DNA of 64,000 nucleotides, taken from assembly GCF_002959895.1 (NCBI RefSeq), contig NZ_PPDD01000009.1:62001-126000 (forward strand), given 5' to 3'. This stretch comes from Veillonella infantium. Its GTDB lineage: Bacteria; Bacillota; Negativicutes; Veillonellales; Veillonellaceae. Below, in pieces: positions 35,727 through 44,892 of this stretch. The notes beneath the pieces are model-generated. The model had not been told where the DNA came from. It did no database searches and saw nothing but the letters and a program-made list of their open reading frames with translations. The translations under genes and the position numbers were made by a program. Position 1 is the first letter of the stretch, and every line of letters begins with the position of its first letter.

Positions 35727-37214
35727 ATGCGCATTCAAATTGTCATGTCCTTAGTGGGGCGATTATTATATATCTTTGGGATTTTTTCATTAATTCCTTT
35801 TATATATAGCATTGTATTTGAAACTGCATATTGGTCGTTTTTGGTTACTACTGGTATTTCATTTGGCTTAGGTGGACTTTTATCTTATTATGGTCATGAA
35901 ACTCAAAGCTTTAGTCTTCGTGATGGGTTTTTAGTTGTATCATCTACATGGATATTAACTATTATCTTAGGTTCCTTACCATTTATTCTTAGTGGTATAT
36001 TAACCAATGTATTTGATGCTCTATTTGAAGCTACATCAGGGATTACAGCAACTGGTGCTACAATTATTAATAGCGTAGATGATTTACCTAAGACATATGT
36101 TTTATGGCGTGGATTAATGCACTGGATTGGTGGGATGGGGATTATTGTCCTTATTTTATCGTTCTTAAAGAACTTAGGTGCAGATGCAGCTCATATGTTT
36201 AATGCAGAAGCATCGGTACCAAAACCTGGTGTTGTTATGCCTCGTATTCAATCAATGGCCAGTAAACTTTGGCGTTTATATGTTGCTTTTACCGCCATTT
36301 GTTTCGTTATGCTATGGGCTGGTGGTATAGAGCCTTTTGATGCATTAAATTATGCATTTTCCATTATTGCTACAGGTGGTTTTGCACCTACATCTGCAGG
36401 TACATTTATTTATGAACAAAGCAACTATATCTGTTTTGTATTTATATTTTTCATGATACTTGCTGGTGGTAATTTTGCAGTATATTATAATGCACTGCAA
36501 AGAGGCATTCGTGTTTTGATTGATGATTTTGAAACACGTATGTATTGGCTAGTTATTTTTATTGGAATTGCTATCATATCAATTTCGATGGCAGTACAAT
36601 CAAATATTAATGATCCAATTCAAATCTTTAGAGATGTTTCCTTTAATTATGTATCGATTCAAACTGGTAGTGGATTTGCTGTAAGCGATTATGATTTATG
36701 GCCAGCCGCTGCACAGATGATGTTATTTATTTCATCATTTTTTGGTGGTTGTAGTGGTTCTACAACAGGGGGCGTAAAAATTATTCGCCTCATTATTCTA
36801 ATTAAGAGCAGCATTATTTATTTAAGAAAATCAATTCATCCTGAAATGGTACAAGTCGTGCGCATTAATGGTAAACCGATGCCTACTAAATGGATACAGA
36901 TGTCACAGCAATTTTTATTTTTATATTTAATGATTTACGTTATATCTGTTTTCCTTATGACTTGTTCTGGAATGTCTACTTATGATGCGATGCAAATTAT
37001 AACAGCTTTTCTTAGTAATGTAGGCATTGGATTTGGTGGTTTTGGGCCTACAGATGCCTTTGGTAGTATGTCTGATAGTGCTAAATGCGTAGCAATGGCA
37101 GACATGTTATTAGGTCGTTTGGAATTATTTACAATTCTTGTTATGCTTCATCCTCAATTCTGGGAAGGGTATTTTATAAAAAAACAATCTGCTAAACGGT
37201 ATCGTATCCTATAG
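35727..37214 (+). CDS. trkH: Trk potassium uptake transmembrane protein TrkH
   Basis: TrkH is the pore subunit for potassium uptake. The 495 residues form about ten hydrophobic helices with four pore-loop repeats. Visible selectivity-filter-like segments are ATSGITATGATI (near residue 103), FSIIATGGFAPTSAGT, YVSIQTGSGFA and FLSNVGIGFGGFGP, each with the key glycine. SGSTTGGVKIIR belongs to the conserved intramembrane loop region. It is paired with trkA directly upstream. Confidence 0.95.
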   Translation: MRIQIVMSLVGRLLYIFGIFSLIPFIYSIVFETAYWSFLVTTGISFGLGGLLSYYGHETQSFSLRDGFLVVSSTWILTIILGSLPFILSGILTNVFDALFEATSGITATGATIINSVDDLPKTYVLWRGLMHWIGGMGIIVLILSFLKNLGADAAHMFNAEASVPKPGVVMPRIQSMASKLWRLYVAFTAICFVMLWAGGIEPFDALNYAFSIIATGGFAPTSAGTFIYEQSNYICFVFIFFMILAGGNFAVYYNALQRGIRVLIDDFETRMYWLVIFIGIAIISISMAVQSNINDPIQIFRDVSFNYVSIQTGSGFAVSDYDLWPAAAQMMLFISSFFGGCSGSTTGGVKIIRLIILIKSSIIYLRKSIHPEMVQVVRINGKPMPTKWIQMSQQFLFLYLMIYVISVFLMTCSGMSTYDAMQIITAFLSNVGIGFGGFGPTDAFGSMSDSAKCVAMADMLLGRLELFTILVMLHPQFWEGYFIKKQSAKRYRIL

Positions 37215-37227
37215 GAGGGCGAATAAT

Positions 37228-37824
37228 ATGAATATTATAAAACGCCCTCTAGGGCTTTATAAAGCAAATTGTTATGTATTAATTAAAGATGGAAAATCTC
37301 TTATTATTGATCCCGGGTTTCATAGTAAGCATATAATTGAAATGGTAGGAGATTCTGAGCCTATAGCAGTATTATTAACACATGGTCATTGTGATCATGT
37401 ATCGGCTCTTGATGAGGTTTGTGAGTATTATAATATTCCTGCTTATTTACATCCTTTGGATCAAGAGTTATTACAACTAATCCGACGTAGACCTAGTGTA
37501 TATAAAAAGAAGATGTACACGAATTGTAAAGATTTAGTGGCCGGTAAATTAGAGGTAGGGCCTTTTAAAATAATCGTACATCATACACCAGGCCATAGTG
37601 CTGGCTCAGTTTGTTTGGAGATTGGTGGACATCTTTTTTCTGGAGATACTTTATTTAAACAAAATGTAGGAAATACCGACAATTATAAGAGTAATCCGGA
37701 TGATTTAATCATTAGTTTGAAGCATATATTAACGTTGTCAAAGGATTTAATTGTCGAACCAGGACATAAAGAATCTACAACATTAAAAGATGAAGAAGAA
37801 TTCATCAAAAATATTGTAGGATAG
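37228..37824 (+). CDS. MBL-fold metallo-hydrolase (glyoxalase II-like)
   Basis: The 198 residues contain the metallo-beta-lactamase fold with LIIDPGFHSKHI, the zinc motif LTHGHCDHVSAL (HxHxDH), HHTPGHSAGSVCLEIG, LFSGDTLF and the late VEPGHKESTTLK. This short form is common in Firmicutes next to varied genes, and its substrate is usually unknown; glyoxalase II or another thioesterase is possible. It is the last gene of the trk group; the tRNA promoter begins right after its stop. Confidence 0.88.
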   Translation: MNIIKRPLGLYKANCYVLIKDGKSLIIDPGFHSKHIIEMVGDSEPIAVLLTHGHCDHVSALDEVCEYYNIPAYLHPLDQELLQLIRRRPSVYKKKMYTNCKDLVAGKLEVGPFKIIVHHTPGHSAGSVCLEIGGHLFSGDTLFKQNVGNTDNYKSNPDDLIISLKHILTLSKDLIVEPGHKESTTLKDEEEFIKNIVG

Positions 37825-37826
37825 TG

Positions 37827-37855
37827 TTGACAAAAGTCCTGATAACCGATATACT
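37827..37855 (+). promoter_or_regulatory. Promoter of the tRNA cluster
   Basis: TTGACA (37827-37832) and TATACT (37850-37855) are 17 bases apart. The first tRNA begins 19 bases after the -10 element. Confidence 0.85.
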
Positions 37856-37874
37856 AAGCAAGTACTTTGGATAC

Positions 37875-37950
37875 GGCCCCGTGGTGTAGCGGTTAACATG
37901 TCGCCCTGTCACGGCGAAGATCGTCAGTTCAAATCTGATCGGGGTCGCCA
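37875..37950 (+). tRNA. tRNA-Asp (GTC)
   Basis: 76 bases with acceptor GGCCCCG/CGGGGTC, discriminator G and encoded CCA. The anticodon stem TCGCC/GGCGA encloses CTGTCAC, giving anticodon GTC. Confidence 0.96.
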
Positions 37951-37955
37951 TTCAT

Positions 37956-38031
<76 letters not shown>

Positions 38032-38038
38032 TGTACAT

Positions 38039-38113
38039 GCGGGAATAGCTCAGCGGTAGAGCACCGCCTTGCCAAGGCGGGGGTCGCGAGTTCGAATCTC
38101 GTTTCCCGCTCCA
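38039..38113 (+). tRNA. tRNA-Gly (GCC)
   Basis: 75 bases with acceptor GCGGGAA/TTCCCGC, anticodon stem CCGCC/GGCGG and encoded CCA. Loop TTGCCAA gives anticodon GCC. Confidence 0.96.
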
Positions 38114-38122
38114 ATTTTATAT

Positions 38123-38197
<75 letters not shown>

Positions 38198-38211
38198 CAA
38201 TCGTTACCCAT

Positions 38212-38300
38212 GCCGGGGTGGCGGAACAGGCAGACGCAACGGACTTAAAATCCGTCGGTTGGAAACAACCGTACCGGTTCGATTCCGGTCCTCGGCACCA
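38212..38300 (+). tRNA. tRNA-Leu (TAA)
   Basis: 89 bases, a class II tRNA with a long variable arm (CGGTTGGAAACAACCG). Acceptor GCCGGGG/CCTCGGC, anticodon stem ACGGA/TCCGT and encoded CCA. Loop CTTAAAA gives anticodon TAA. Confidence 0.96.
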
Positions 38301-38303
38301 ATT

Positions 38304-38330
38304 AAGACTAACTTCGGTTAGTCTTTTTTT
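38304..38330 (+). terminator. Terminator of the tRNA cluster
   Basis: AAGACTAAC (38304-38312) pairs perfectly with GTTAGTCTT (38317-38325) around a TTCG tetraloop, followed by more T. It starts four bases after the last tRNA. Confidence 0.95.
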
Positions 38331-38420
38331 CTTATGTAAGTACAAATTTTAAATGTGTATAATCTAAAATATGAGTGTGAGTTTGTTAATAGAATGGCAT
38401 ATTTCTAAATATGATTCTAT

Positions 38421-38891
38421 ATGTTTAATAAAGTTATGAATAATAAACCAAAATTATTAATTAGTGAATGCTTATGTGGCGTATCCTGTCGTTATGATGG
38501 AAAAGATAATCTTATAGAACAGTTACCACTGTTAAAGGATACTTTTGATCTAGTAACCGTATGTCCAGAAGTATTAGGTGGGCTTACCATACCTCGAGAT
38601 CCTGCGGAACGACAAGGTAAACGTGTATGTACAGCTAATGGAACTGATGTAACCACAGAATTCCATAAAGGAGCTCAAATTGCATTGCATATAGCAATTC
38701 AACAGGGATGTAAGCAGGCTCTAATGAAAGCAAAAAGTCCTAGTTGCGGTTATAAGCGCATTTATGATGGTACCTTTAGTAAAACCCTGAGAGAGGGGCA
38801 CGGATGTACTGTAGAGGCCTTATTAATGAACAATATAGAGGTTTATACGGAAGAAGAAATTGACTTATTAATGGAACAAAAAAAGAGATGA
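38421..38891 (+). CDS. DUF523 domain protein
   Basis: The 156 residues match the DUF523 family of unknown function: ISECLCGVSCRYDGKDN, TVCPEVLGGLTIPRDPAE and the conserved AKSPSCGYKRIYDG. Its conserved Cys residues (CLCG, SCRYDG, CPEV, SPSCG) suggest a metal or cluster site, which is inference. No strong ribosome binding site is visible, so the start may be ATG 38421 or 38436; the latter (MNNKPKLLISECLCG) fits the usual family start better. A TATAAT at 38358-38363 may belong to its promoter, but no good -35 goes with it. Confidence 0.85.
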   Translation: MFNKVMNNKPKLLISECLCGVSCRYDGKDNLIEQLPLLKDTFDLVTVCPEVLGGLTIPRDPAERQGKRVCTANGTDVTTEFHKGAQIALHIAIQQGCKQALMKAKSPSCGYKRIYDGTFSKTLREGHGCTVEALLMNNIEVYTEEEIDLLMEQKKR

Positions 38892-38913
38892 GTTTTTAAT
38901 TCATCTCTTTTTT
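38881..38913 (+). terminator. Terminator of the DUF523 gene
   Basis: AAAAGAGATGA (38881-38891), which includes the stop codon, pairs with TCATCTCTTTT (38901-38911) around nine bases, followed by T. Confidence 0.85.
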
Positions 38914-38950
38914 CGTGTTAGTGAAACCTAAACTACATTATACTAACATA

Positions 38951-38987
38951 ATAAAAATGCTTTTATATTACTAGAAATGTTAAAAGC
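38951..38987 (-). terminator. Probable terminator of the phosphoethanolamine transferase gene
   Basis: On the minus strand GCTTTTA and TAAAAGC (plus positions 38981-38987 and 38959-38965) form a seven-base stem right after the stop codon and are followed by ATTTTTAT. Confidence 0.6.
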
Positions 38988-40820
38988 TTATTTTCCTGCG
39001 TTTACAGGATCATTAGTTAATGGTTGTTCCCCTAGTAAAGTAGTTAGGTTATGTAAATTGAATCTATACTTACCATTACTAAAGTCTCTTGTTACATCAT
39101 ACCGTTGATTAGGTGCGTGCATAAGACCAATCAATGTGTCATATAGTAAATCATTTGTAAAGTATTGATGTTCGTGTTTAGAGAGTTCTTCTGCTGTTTG
39201 AGGATACTCAGCACGATAGTGAGGGGATAAATATATCCAGAATGGAATATGTGTCATAACAAAGTCGAATGTATCTGGATTGTGAGACTTATCTAAGCTT
39301 TCACCGTGATCGGAGAAGTATACCATAGCTTGTAAATTCAATTTATCTTTACCATAGGTGTAAATTTGTTGTAATAACCAGTCTGTATATAACTGACTAT
39401 TGGCATATGCTTCTTGGCCGTCAGGATACGGACCTTGTTTCCATTTACTAAATTCATGAGGGTAACGGTCATTGTAATAAATATGACTACCCATAATATG
39501 AATAACGATAAAGTTATTTTTACTTGGATCAACAGACTGTAGTAAAGGTAAGAGTGATTCATCATAGCGATCAGAGAAAGCATAGGATTCATGTGACCAT
39601 TTAGTGGTATCTGCTGTTTTTGCCATTAATGAAATAGCTGTATCATATTCGCCAAATACACCTTGGTTACTAAACCAAGAAGTAGTATATCCTGCTTTTT
39701 TAGCAACATCTAAAATATTCGCAGAATCAAGGAACGGTTTATCGTCATATTGATTTCGTTCAGATAGAGCACGCTCTAAAGTTGGTACTGTTTGTACATA
39801 AGAGGAATAGGCGTTGTCAAAGAATACAAAATCTTTATTGTCTGCACGCATTTTTCCTTGCCATGGGGTATCATCATAAGGGAAGTTCGGATTATATACC
39901 TTCATATAATCACGAGAACTAGATTCACCGATAACTAATATGATAGTTCCTGGTGTTTTATTCGCAGAGGTTTCCTTTGTATCCAAATTGAAGGAATCGA
40001 ATACTAAATGATGGTTATCATTATATTGTTGCATTTGTTTTACATAGTCGCCAGCTGCAATCCAGTTTGCTACAATACATGTTTTCGGGAATAAGAAGAA
40101 TGGTACGTATACTAAGAATGCTACTATGGATACAATGAGCAATGTGGAGCGCATAGGTCGTGTAGTATTTAAGTTTACTACTGCTTTCATTCCTAGATTA
40201 GACCAGTAGAGTAGATAGGTCCATATTACAAGGCCAATACCGACAGCGATAAGACCAGGAATACCAGCAGCATTTTTTAAGAAACCAAATGCTTCTTCAG
40301 GATTTGTCATGTATACTGCTAGTAAACTAGCTGGCGTTAAACAATGCCATGTAGTTAGATAGTATCCTATTTGTAAGAATGGGATAAGGCTCAATATCAT
40401 GGTAATAATTGCCATGATTAATGATGTAGTTTTATGGAGACGATTCGTTTGGTTCAGTAAAAATTGAATCCCCGATAAACCCATAAAGATTAATAAGCCA
40501 AATAAAAAGTCATTAGCAAATTCATAAAAATATAAAGGTTTTACATAGGACCAGTGGAAGAGAAGTGGGAATGTAAGGGCCCAAAGAATACCGACTAAGC
40601 CATATCCTAAAAATGGTCTATGAAAAACGGTACATCCCATAAAATATTGAAATAAAAAAGTACCTACAATTGTTGGTACTGCTAAAATCGTTATATCTTC
40701 AACATCTAGACCTAGTGTAATAGGTTCATAGATGAAAAATAGAGCTATATATAAAGCAATACCAATGATACCAAAGCGAAAGATGGGGTTTCTCCCAATT
40801 TGCTTTAAACTAGATGACAT
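38988..40820 (-). CDS. Phosphoethanolamine transferase-like membrane sulfatase-fold enzyme
   Basis: The 610 residues resemble EptA/CptA-type enzymes that add phosphoethanolamine to lipid A or LPS core on the outer face of the inner membrane. The N-terminal half has several helices (FGIIGIALYIALFFIY, LLIFMGLSGIQFLL, GLIAVGIGLVIWTYLLYW). The C-terminal half is an alkaline-phosphatase-superfamily domain with LVIGESSSRDYMKVYN (nucleophile in GES), QTVPTLERALS, VIHIMGSHIYY and VYFSDHGESLD. EptA has Thr at the nucleophile; here it is Ser, as in some relatives. ATG 40820 is chosen because AGAGGGG lies eight bases upstream; an upstream extension would be hydrophobic leader DNA. Its single-gene, opposite orientation sets it apart. 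Confidence 0.82.
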   Translation of the reverse strand: MSSSLKQIGRNPIFRFGIIGIALYIALFFIYEPITLGLDVEDITILAVPTIVGTFLFQYFMGCTVFHRPFLGYGLVGILWALTFPLLFHWSYVKPLYFYEFANDFLFGLLIFMGLSGIQFLLNQTNRLHKTTSLIMAIITMILSLIPFLQIGYYLTTWHCLTPASLLAVYMTNPEEAFGFLKNAAGIPGLIAVGIGLVIWTYLLYWSNLGMKAVVNLNTTRPMRSTLLIVSIVAFLVYVPFFLFPKTCIVANWIAAGDYVKQMQQYNDNHHLVFDSFNLDTKETSANKTPGTIILVIGESSSRDYMKVYNPNFPYDDTPWQGKMRADNKDFVFFDNAYSSYVQTVPTLERALSERNQYDDKPFLDSANILDVAKKAGYTTSWFSNQGVFGEYDTAISLMAKTADTTKWSHESYAFSDRYDESLLPLLQSVDPSKNNFIVIHIMGSHIYYNDRYPHEFSKWKQGPYPDGQEAYANSQLYTDWLLQQIYTYGKDKLNLQAMVYFSDHGESLDKSHNPDTFDFVMTHIPFWIYLSPHYRAEYPQTAEELSKHEHQYFTNDLLYDTLIGLMHAPNQRYDVTRDFSNGKYRFNLHNLTTLLGEQPLTNDPVNAGK

Positions 40821-40920
40821 AATAAATCCCCTCTTGAAGGAATACACAATAAATTTTTTTCTATAATATATAATAATTACTATAATAAAGATAGCAGATG
40901 ACTGTAAAAAAAACAATTAT

Positions 40921-40950
40921 TTGAAAGTACTACTATAAATGCTTTATAAT
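40921..40950 (+). promoter_or_regulatory. Promoter of the scpA operon
   Basis: TTGAAA (40921-40926) and a perfect TATAAT (40945-40950) are 18 bases apart, giving a short leader before scpA. The divergent phosphoethanolamine transferase promoter must lie within the same 166-base gap. Confidence 0.6.
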
Positions 40951-40986
40951 TATATGGTTAAGTATATTTTCTAAGGATTGGGGTTT

Positions 40987-41712
40987 ATGGGAGATTATAA
41001 TTATAAGTTGGATGTCTTTGAAGGTCCTTTGGACTTGCTTTTACATCTTATTGAAAAACATAAAATAGAAATCACCGATATTCCTATCGTTGAAATTACG
41101 AGTCAATACTTGGAATATTTAGATAATTGGAATCACTTTGATATTCATTATAGTAGTGAGTTTCTTGTAATGGCTTCTACTTTGTTACAGATTAAATCGC
41201 GTATGCTATTACCTAAAGCTGAACCTGAGCCAGAGGATGCTGAAGATCCACGTGATGAATTGGTAGCTAAATTAGTAGAGTTTAAAAAAATCAAAGATTT
41301 TACAGCTATACTGATGGAACGTACGGCTGTATCCGCCAATATATTTAGTAGACCTGAAGAAACAAGCGTACTTGGGTTAGATAATGTATATAATTTAGAA
41401 CTTTCCCGATTATATGAGATTTTTTATCAGACTATAAAACGCGCTAAGGAATTACCTGAAGAGGAGCCTATTCGCGAGGTCAAGGTTGAAAAAGACAGTT
41501 ATAGTCTAGAGGATATGATTTTGTCTTTATCTAGTCGAGTACGACGTGGTGAAAGTTTATATTTTAGAGAGTTATTAATAGCAATTGAAACAAAAAGTGG
41601 TATGGTAACAATCTTTATGGCTGTTTTAGAATTATTGAAGCAACAAGTTATGGAAATGCGCTATGAAGAGGATGATATTATATTCACTGCACCCTTAGAA
41701 GGTACCGTATAG
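40987..41712 (+). CDS. scpA: Segregation and condensation protein A
   Basis: ScpA is the kleisin that joins the SMC heads in chromosome condensation. The 241 residues show the N-terminal YKLDVFEGPLDLLLHLIEKHK, IPIVEITSQYLEYL and SEFLVMASTLLQIKSRMLLP, an acidic linker, and the C-terminal winged helix (SLYFRELLIAIETKSGMVTI, FLAVLEL-like IFMAVLELLKQ). ATG 40987 begins MGDYNYKLDVFEG, matching the family start; the TTG nine bases earlier is less likely. scpB follows after 12 bases. Confidence 0.95.
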   Translation: MGDYNYKLDVFEGPLDLLLHLIEKHKIEITDIPIVEITSQYLEYLDNWNHFDIHYSSEFLVMASTLLQIKSRMLLPKAEPEPEDAEDPRDELVAKLVEFKKIKDFTAILMERTAVSANIFSRPEETSVLGLDNVYNLELSRLYEIFYQTIKRAKELPEEEPIREVKVEKDSYSLEDMILSLSSRVRRGESLYFRELLIAIETKSGMVTIFMAVLELLKQQVMEMRYEEDDIIFTAPLEGTV

Positions 41713-41724
41713 AAAGGGGGCTAT

Positions 41725-42234
41725 ATGAGCTTACCAACAATGCATTTAGAGGCCGTGTTGTTCTCAGCGGCAAAACCTATATCAATAGAAATGCTTGAAG
41801 AAGTATTTGAACTTTCAAAAGAGGAAGTACAAGATTATATAGATACATTACAACGGGAACTAGAAGAGCAAAATCGCGGCATCCGTTTGAGAGTATCTGG
41901 AGCAGGTATTGAGTTAGTTAGTGCCATGGACAGTGCTGACTATGTAGGTCATATCCGTAAGAGAGAAGATAAATTATCTAATGCAGCGATGGAAACATTA
42001 GCTGTCATAGCCTATAAACAACCTATAACTAAAGCTGAAATTGAAGAAATCCGCGGTGTAAATAGTGATAAGATTATTAAACAATTACTCACTCGATCTC
42101 TTATTGCGGAACTAGGTCATAAAGATACTGTAGGAAGACCTATTCTTTACGGAACAACTGACGAGTTTTTAAGGAGTGCTGGCGTAGAATCTATTGAAGC
42201 TTTACATCAAGAAGTTTCAGAAACAGAAGGATAA
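41725..42234 (+). CDS. scpB: Segregation and condensation protein B
   Basis: ScpB dimers bind ScpA in the SMC-ScpAB complex. The 169 residues form two winged helices: LEAVLFSAAKPISIEMLEEV, and the later ALET-type core AAMETLAVIAYKQPITKAEIEEIRGVN and GRPILYGTTDEFL. AAAGGGGG precedes the ATG. The stop is followed at once by rluB, whose ATG begins two bases later. Confidence 0.95.
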   Translation: MSLPTMHLEAVLFSAAKPISIEMLEEVFELSKEEVQDYIDTLQRELEEQNRGIRLRVSGAGIELVSAMDSADYVGHIRKREDKLSNAAMETLAVIAYKQPITKAEIEEIRGVNSDKIIKQLLTRSLIAELGHKDTVGRPILYGTTDEFLRSAGVESIEALHQEVSETEG

Positions 42235-42235
42235 T

Positions 42236-42964
42236 ATGGAACGATTACAAAAATTTATTGCTAGTTGTGGTGTAGCATCACGACGCAAGGCAGAAGAATT
42301 GATTACAGAAGGAAAAGTTCAGGTTAATGGTCGTAGAGTCACTGAATTAGGTGTGAAAATTGATCCTCAAAAGGATAAAGTTAAGGTTAATGGTCAATTA
42401 TTAGCCCAAGAGAAACTAGTTTATTACTTGTTAAATAAACCAAAGGGAGTTATTACATCTGTGTCCGACCCTCAAGGTCGTGAAACTGTTTTAGATTATA
42501 TTAAAAATGAATCAAAACGAATCTATCCAATAGGTCGCCTTGACTTATATACAGAAGGGTTATTGTTGTTGACCAATGATGGTGAGTTGGCTCAAAACTT
42601 AACTCATCCGTCTAAGGGCGTAGAAAAAACATATGAAGTACGTATTAAGGGCCGTGTTCGTGATGAAGATTTACAGGTTATTGCCAATGGTGTAGCACTG
42701 GAAGATGGTATAACAGCTCCTGCAACAATTGTAGATCTCGGTTTTGATGATCATAATGGTGTTCATGAAGTAGAAATTACAATCCATGAAGGTCGTAATC
42801 GCCAAGTTCGTCGTATGTTTGAACACTTTGGGTACCGTATTCATAACTTAAAACGAATTGCATATGCTGGGCTTACCTTAGGTGGTGTTAAACGTGGTGG
42901 TTCTCGTCAGCTTACAATTCGTGAAGTAAAAGCCCTAAAAGCGTTAGGAGCAGGTAAGAAATGA
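42236..42964 (+). CDS. rluB: 23S rRNA pseudouridine synthase (RluB family)
   Basis: RluB-family enzymes make pseudouridine in helix 89 of 23S rRNA near the peptidyl-transferase centre. The 242 residues have an S4 RNA-binding domain (MERLQKFIASCGVASRRKAE) and the RsuA-type catalytic domain with PIGRLDLYTEGLLLLTNDGE (catalytic Asp in GRLD near residue 102) and EGRNRQVRRMFEHFGY. ATG 42236 is chosen because AGAAGG (42225-42230) lies five bases upstream. The exact target uridine is inferred from the scpAB-rluB context of Firmicutes. Confidence 0.92.
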   Translation: MERLQKFIASCGVASRRKAEELITEGKVQVNGRRVTELGVKIDPQKDKVKVNGQLLAQEKLVYYLLNKPKGVITSVSDPQGRETVLDYIKNESKRIYPIGRLDLYTEGLLLLTNDGELAQNLTHPSKGVEKTYEVRIKGRVRDEDLQVIANGVALEDGITAPATIVDLGFDDHNGVHEVEITIHEGRNRQVRRMFEHFGYRIHNLKRIAYAGLTLGGVKRGGSRQLTIREVKALKALGAGKK

Positions 42965-44208
42965 AACAAATTGTAGTCATTGGCGGTGGTGCAGCAGGTC
43001 TTATGGGAGCTGTTATAGCTGGTCGTGAAGGGGCACGTGTCATCTTACTAGAAAAAATGAATATGGTTGGTAAGAAGATGGGCATTACTGGTAAAGGTCG
43101 CTGTAATATTACAAATAGTGCAGATATGGCCGAGTTCATTAAAAATACGCCTGGTAATGGTAAGTTCCTATATGGCGCTTATGAACGCTTTAGTAATGAA
43201 GACTTGCTTGAATTATTACATAGTTGGGGCTTAAAAACTAAAGTTGAACGAGGAGGACGTGTATTCCCAGAATCTGATTCTGCTTTAGAAGTACGCAATA
43301 TATTTATGAAAATCCTTAAAAAGTATAAAGTGCAAGTTCATTTAAATGAACCTGTTATATCTATTACTGTTGAGGCTGGTCGTGTTGTAGGGGTTACAAC
43401 AGATAAGGAACAATATGCTTGTGATGCCGCTATCATTTGTACAGGTGGTGCCTCTTATCCGTTAACTGGTTCTACTGGTGATGGATATGCTTTAGCTAAA
43501 AAAGTTGGTCATACCATTACAGATATAAGACCATCATTGGTACCAATTGTAACAGAGGAATCTTGGGTAAAAGATATTATGGGGCTTAGTCTTCGTAATG
43601 TTGAGGTATCCGTTATTTCTAAAAATAAGGTACAAGCAAAACAATTTGGGGAAATGATGTTTACTCATTTCGGCCTTACGGGTCCTACAATCTTGTCTTT
43701 AAGTCATACAGTAGGCAAATTGTTACGTAAGAAAAATCCACAAATCACTATTGAAATAAATCTCAAGCCTGCATTAACTGCAGAAGTTTTAGACAAACGC
43801 TTACAGAAGGATTTTGATTTATATTCAAAAAAACAATTAGCTAATGGTATGAAAGATTTATTGCCGGTAAATCTCATTCCTATTGTTATTAAGCTTGCTG
43901 AATTAGATCCAAGCAAACCAATTAATCAAATTACAAAAGAAGAACGTATGCGTTTATGTCATGTATTACAACATATGACATTAGCTGTAAAGGAGTTACG
44001 CCCTGTAGCAGAAGCAATTGTTACAGCCGGTGGTATTTCGTTAAAAGAGTTTAGTCCCAAAACCATGGAATCTAAATTGGTGAAAGGCTTATATGGTGCT
44101 GGTGAGGTTCTGGATATTGATGCCTTCACGGGCGGCTATAATTTACAAGCCGCTTTTTCTACTGGTTATGTGGCGGCTATGCATGCTGTACATGGTGATG
44201 AAGAATAG
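42961..44208 (+). CDS. BaiN/YhiN-type FAD-dependent oxidoreductase (HI0933 family)
   Basis: The 415 residues bind FAD through IVVIGGGAAGLMGAVIAGREGA at the N-terminus and carry the family blocks MGITGKGRCNITNSA, AAIICTGGASYPLTGSTGDGY, FTHFGLTGPTILSLS and the C-terminal AGEVLDIDAFTGGYNLQAAFSTG. The family is widespread and of mostly unknown reaction; some members reduce bile-acid intermediates or take part in tRNA-like flavoenzyme chemistry. The start overlaps the rluB stop, and cmk follows after eight bases. This is a conserved cluster in Firmicutes. Confidence 0.9.
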   Translation: MKQIVVIGGGAAGLMGAVIAGREGARVILLEKMNMVGKKMGITGKGRCNITNSADMAEFIKNTPGNGKFLYGAYERFSNEDLLELLHSWGLKTKVERGGRVFPESDSALEVRNIFMKILKKYKVQVHLNEPVISITVEAGRVVGVTTDKEQYACDAAIICTGGASYPLTGSTGDGYALAKKVGHTITDIRPSLVPIVTEESWVKDIMGLSLRNVEVSVISKNKVQAKQFGEMMFTHFGLTGPTILSLSHTVGKLLRKKNPQITIEINLKPALTAEVLDKRLQKDFDLYSKKQLANGMKDLLPVNLIPIVIKLAELDPSKPINQITKEERMRLCHVLQHMTLAVKELRPVAEAIVTAGGISLKEFSPKTMESKLVKGLYGAGEVLDIDAFTGGYNLQAAFSTGYVAAMHAVHGDEE

Positions 44209-44216
44209 AGGTTATT

Positions 44217-44891
44217 ATGAATACAAAAAAAATTGCCATTGCTATTGATGGTCCTGCAGGGGCTGGTAAAAGTAGTATTTCAAAAGTAGTGGCCAATGAA
44301 TTGGGTTATTTATATATCGATACAGGCGCTATGTATCGAGGTGTAACATGGGCGGTTCTCGATAGCCATGTTGATGTGAAAAATCAAAAAGATGTAGAAT
44401 CATTGCTCCCTTCATTAGATTTAACATTAGAGCCTACTGCAAATGCTTGTAAAGTATTTGTAAAAGGTCAAGACGTGACAGATCTAATTCGACAACAACA
44501 AATCAATGAGAATGTATCAACTATTGCCTCTTATAAAGGTGTTCGTGAATACTTAGTTGAACGACAACAAGCTATGGCTGCTGTTGGTGGTGTTATTTTA
44601 GATGGTCGCGATATAGGTTCTGTTGTACTACCAAAGGCTGAGTTGAAGATATATTTAACAGCATCTGTAGATGCACGAGCAAAACGTAGATGGCTTGAAG
44701 TTCAAGGTACTTCTAATGAACAATCATTAGAAGATATCAAAAATAATGTTGAAAGTCGCGATGAAATGGATAAAAATCGCGATGAATCTCCACTGGTGTG
44801 CGTTGAGGATGCTATTGTTGTTGATTCTAGTAACATGACGTTTGATGAAACAGTGGAACATATATTACATCTAGTACAGGAGCGAATCTAA
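44217..44891 (+). CDS. cmk: Cytidylate kinase
   Basis: Cmk phosphorylates CMP and dCMP to diphosphates. The 224 residues have the P-loop IAIDGPAGAGKSSISKVVA, YIDTGAMYRGVTW, the GRDIGSVVLPKAELKIYLTAS block and the nucleoside-binding RDEMDKNRDESPL. It stands before plsC and ispH-S1, the same order as in many clostridia. Confidence 0.96.
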   Translation: MNTKKIAIAIDGPAGAGKSSISKVVANELGYLYIDTGAMYRGVTWAVLDSHVDVKNQKDVESLLPSLDLTLEPTANACKVFVKGQDVTDLIRQQQINENVSTIASYKGVREYLVERQQAMAAVGGVILDGRDIGSVVLPKAELKIYLTASVDARAKRRWLEVQGTSNEQSLEDIKNNVESRDEMDKNRDESPLVCVEDAIVVDSSNMTFDETVEHILHLVQERI

Positions 44892-44892
44892 G

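Noticed and set aside
40821-40916. Hydrophobic N-terminal extension of the phosphoethanolamine transferase
   Set aside because: The extra residues come from AT-rich promoter DNA. A good AGAGGGG site marks ATG 40820 as the start.
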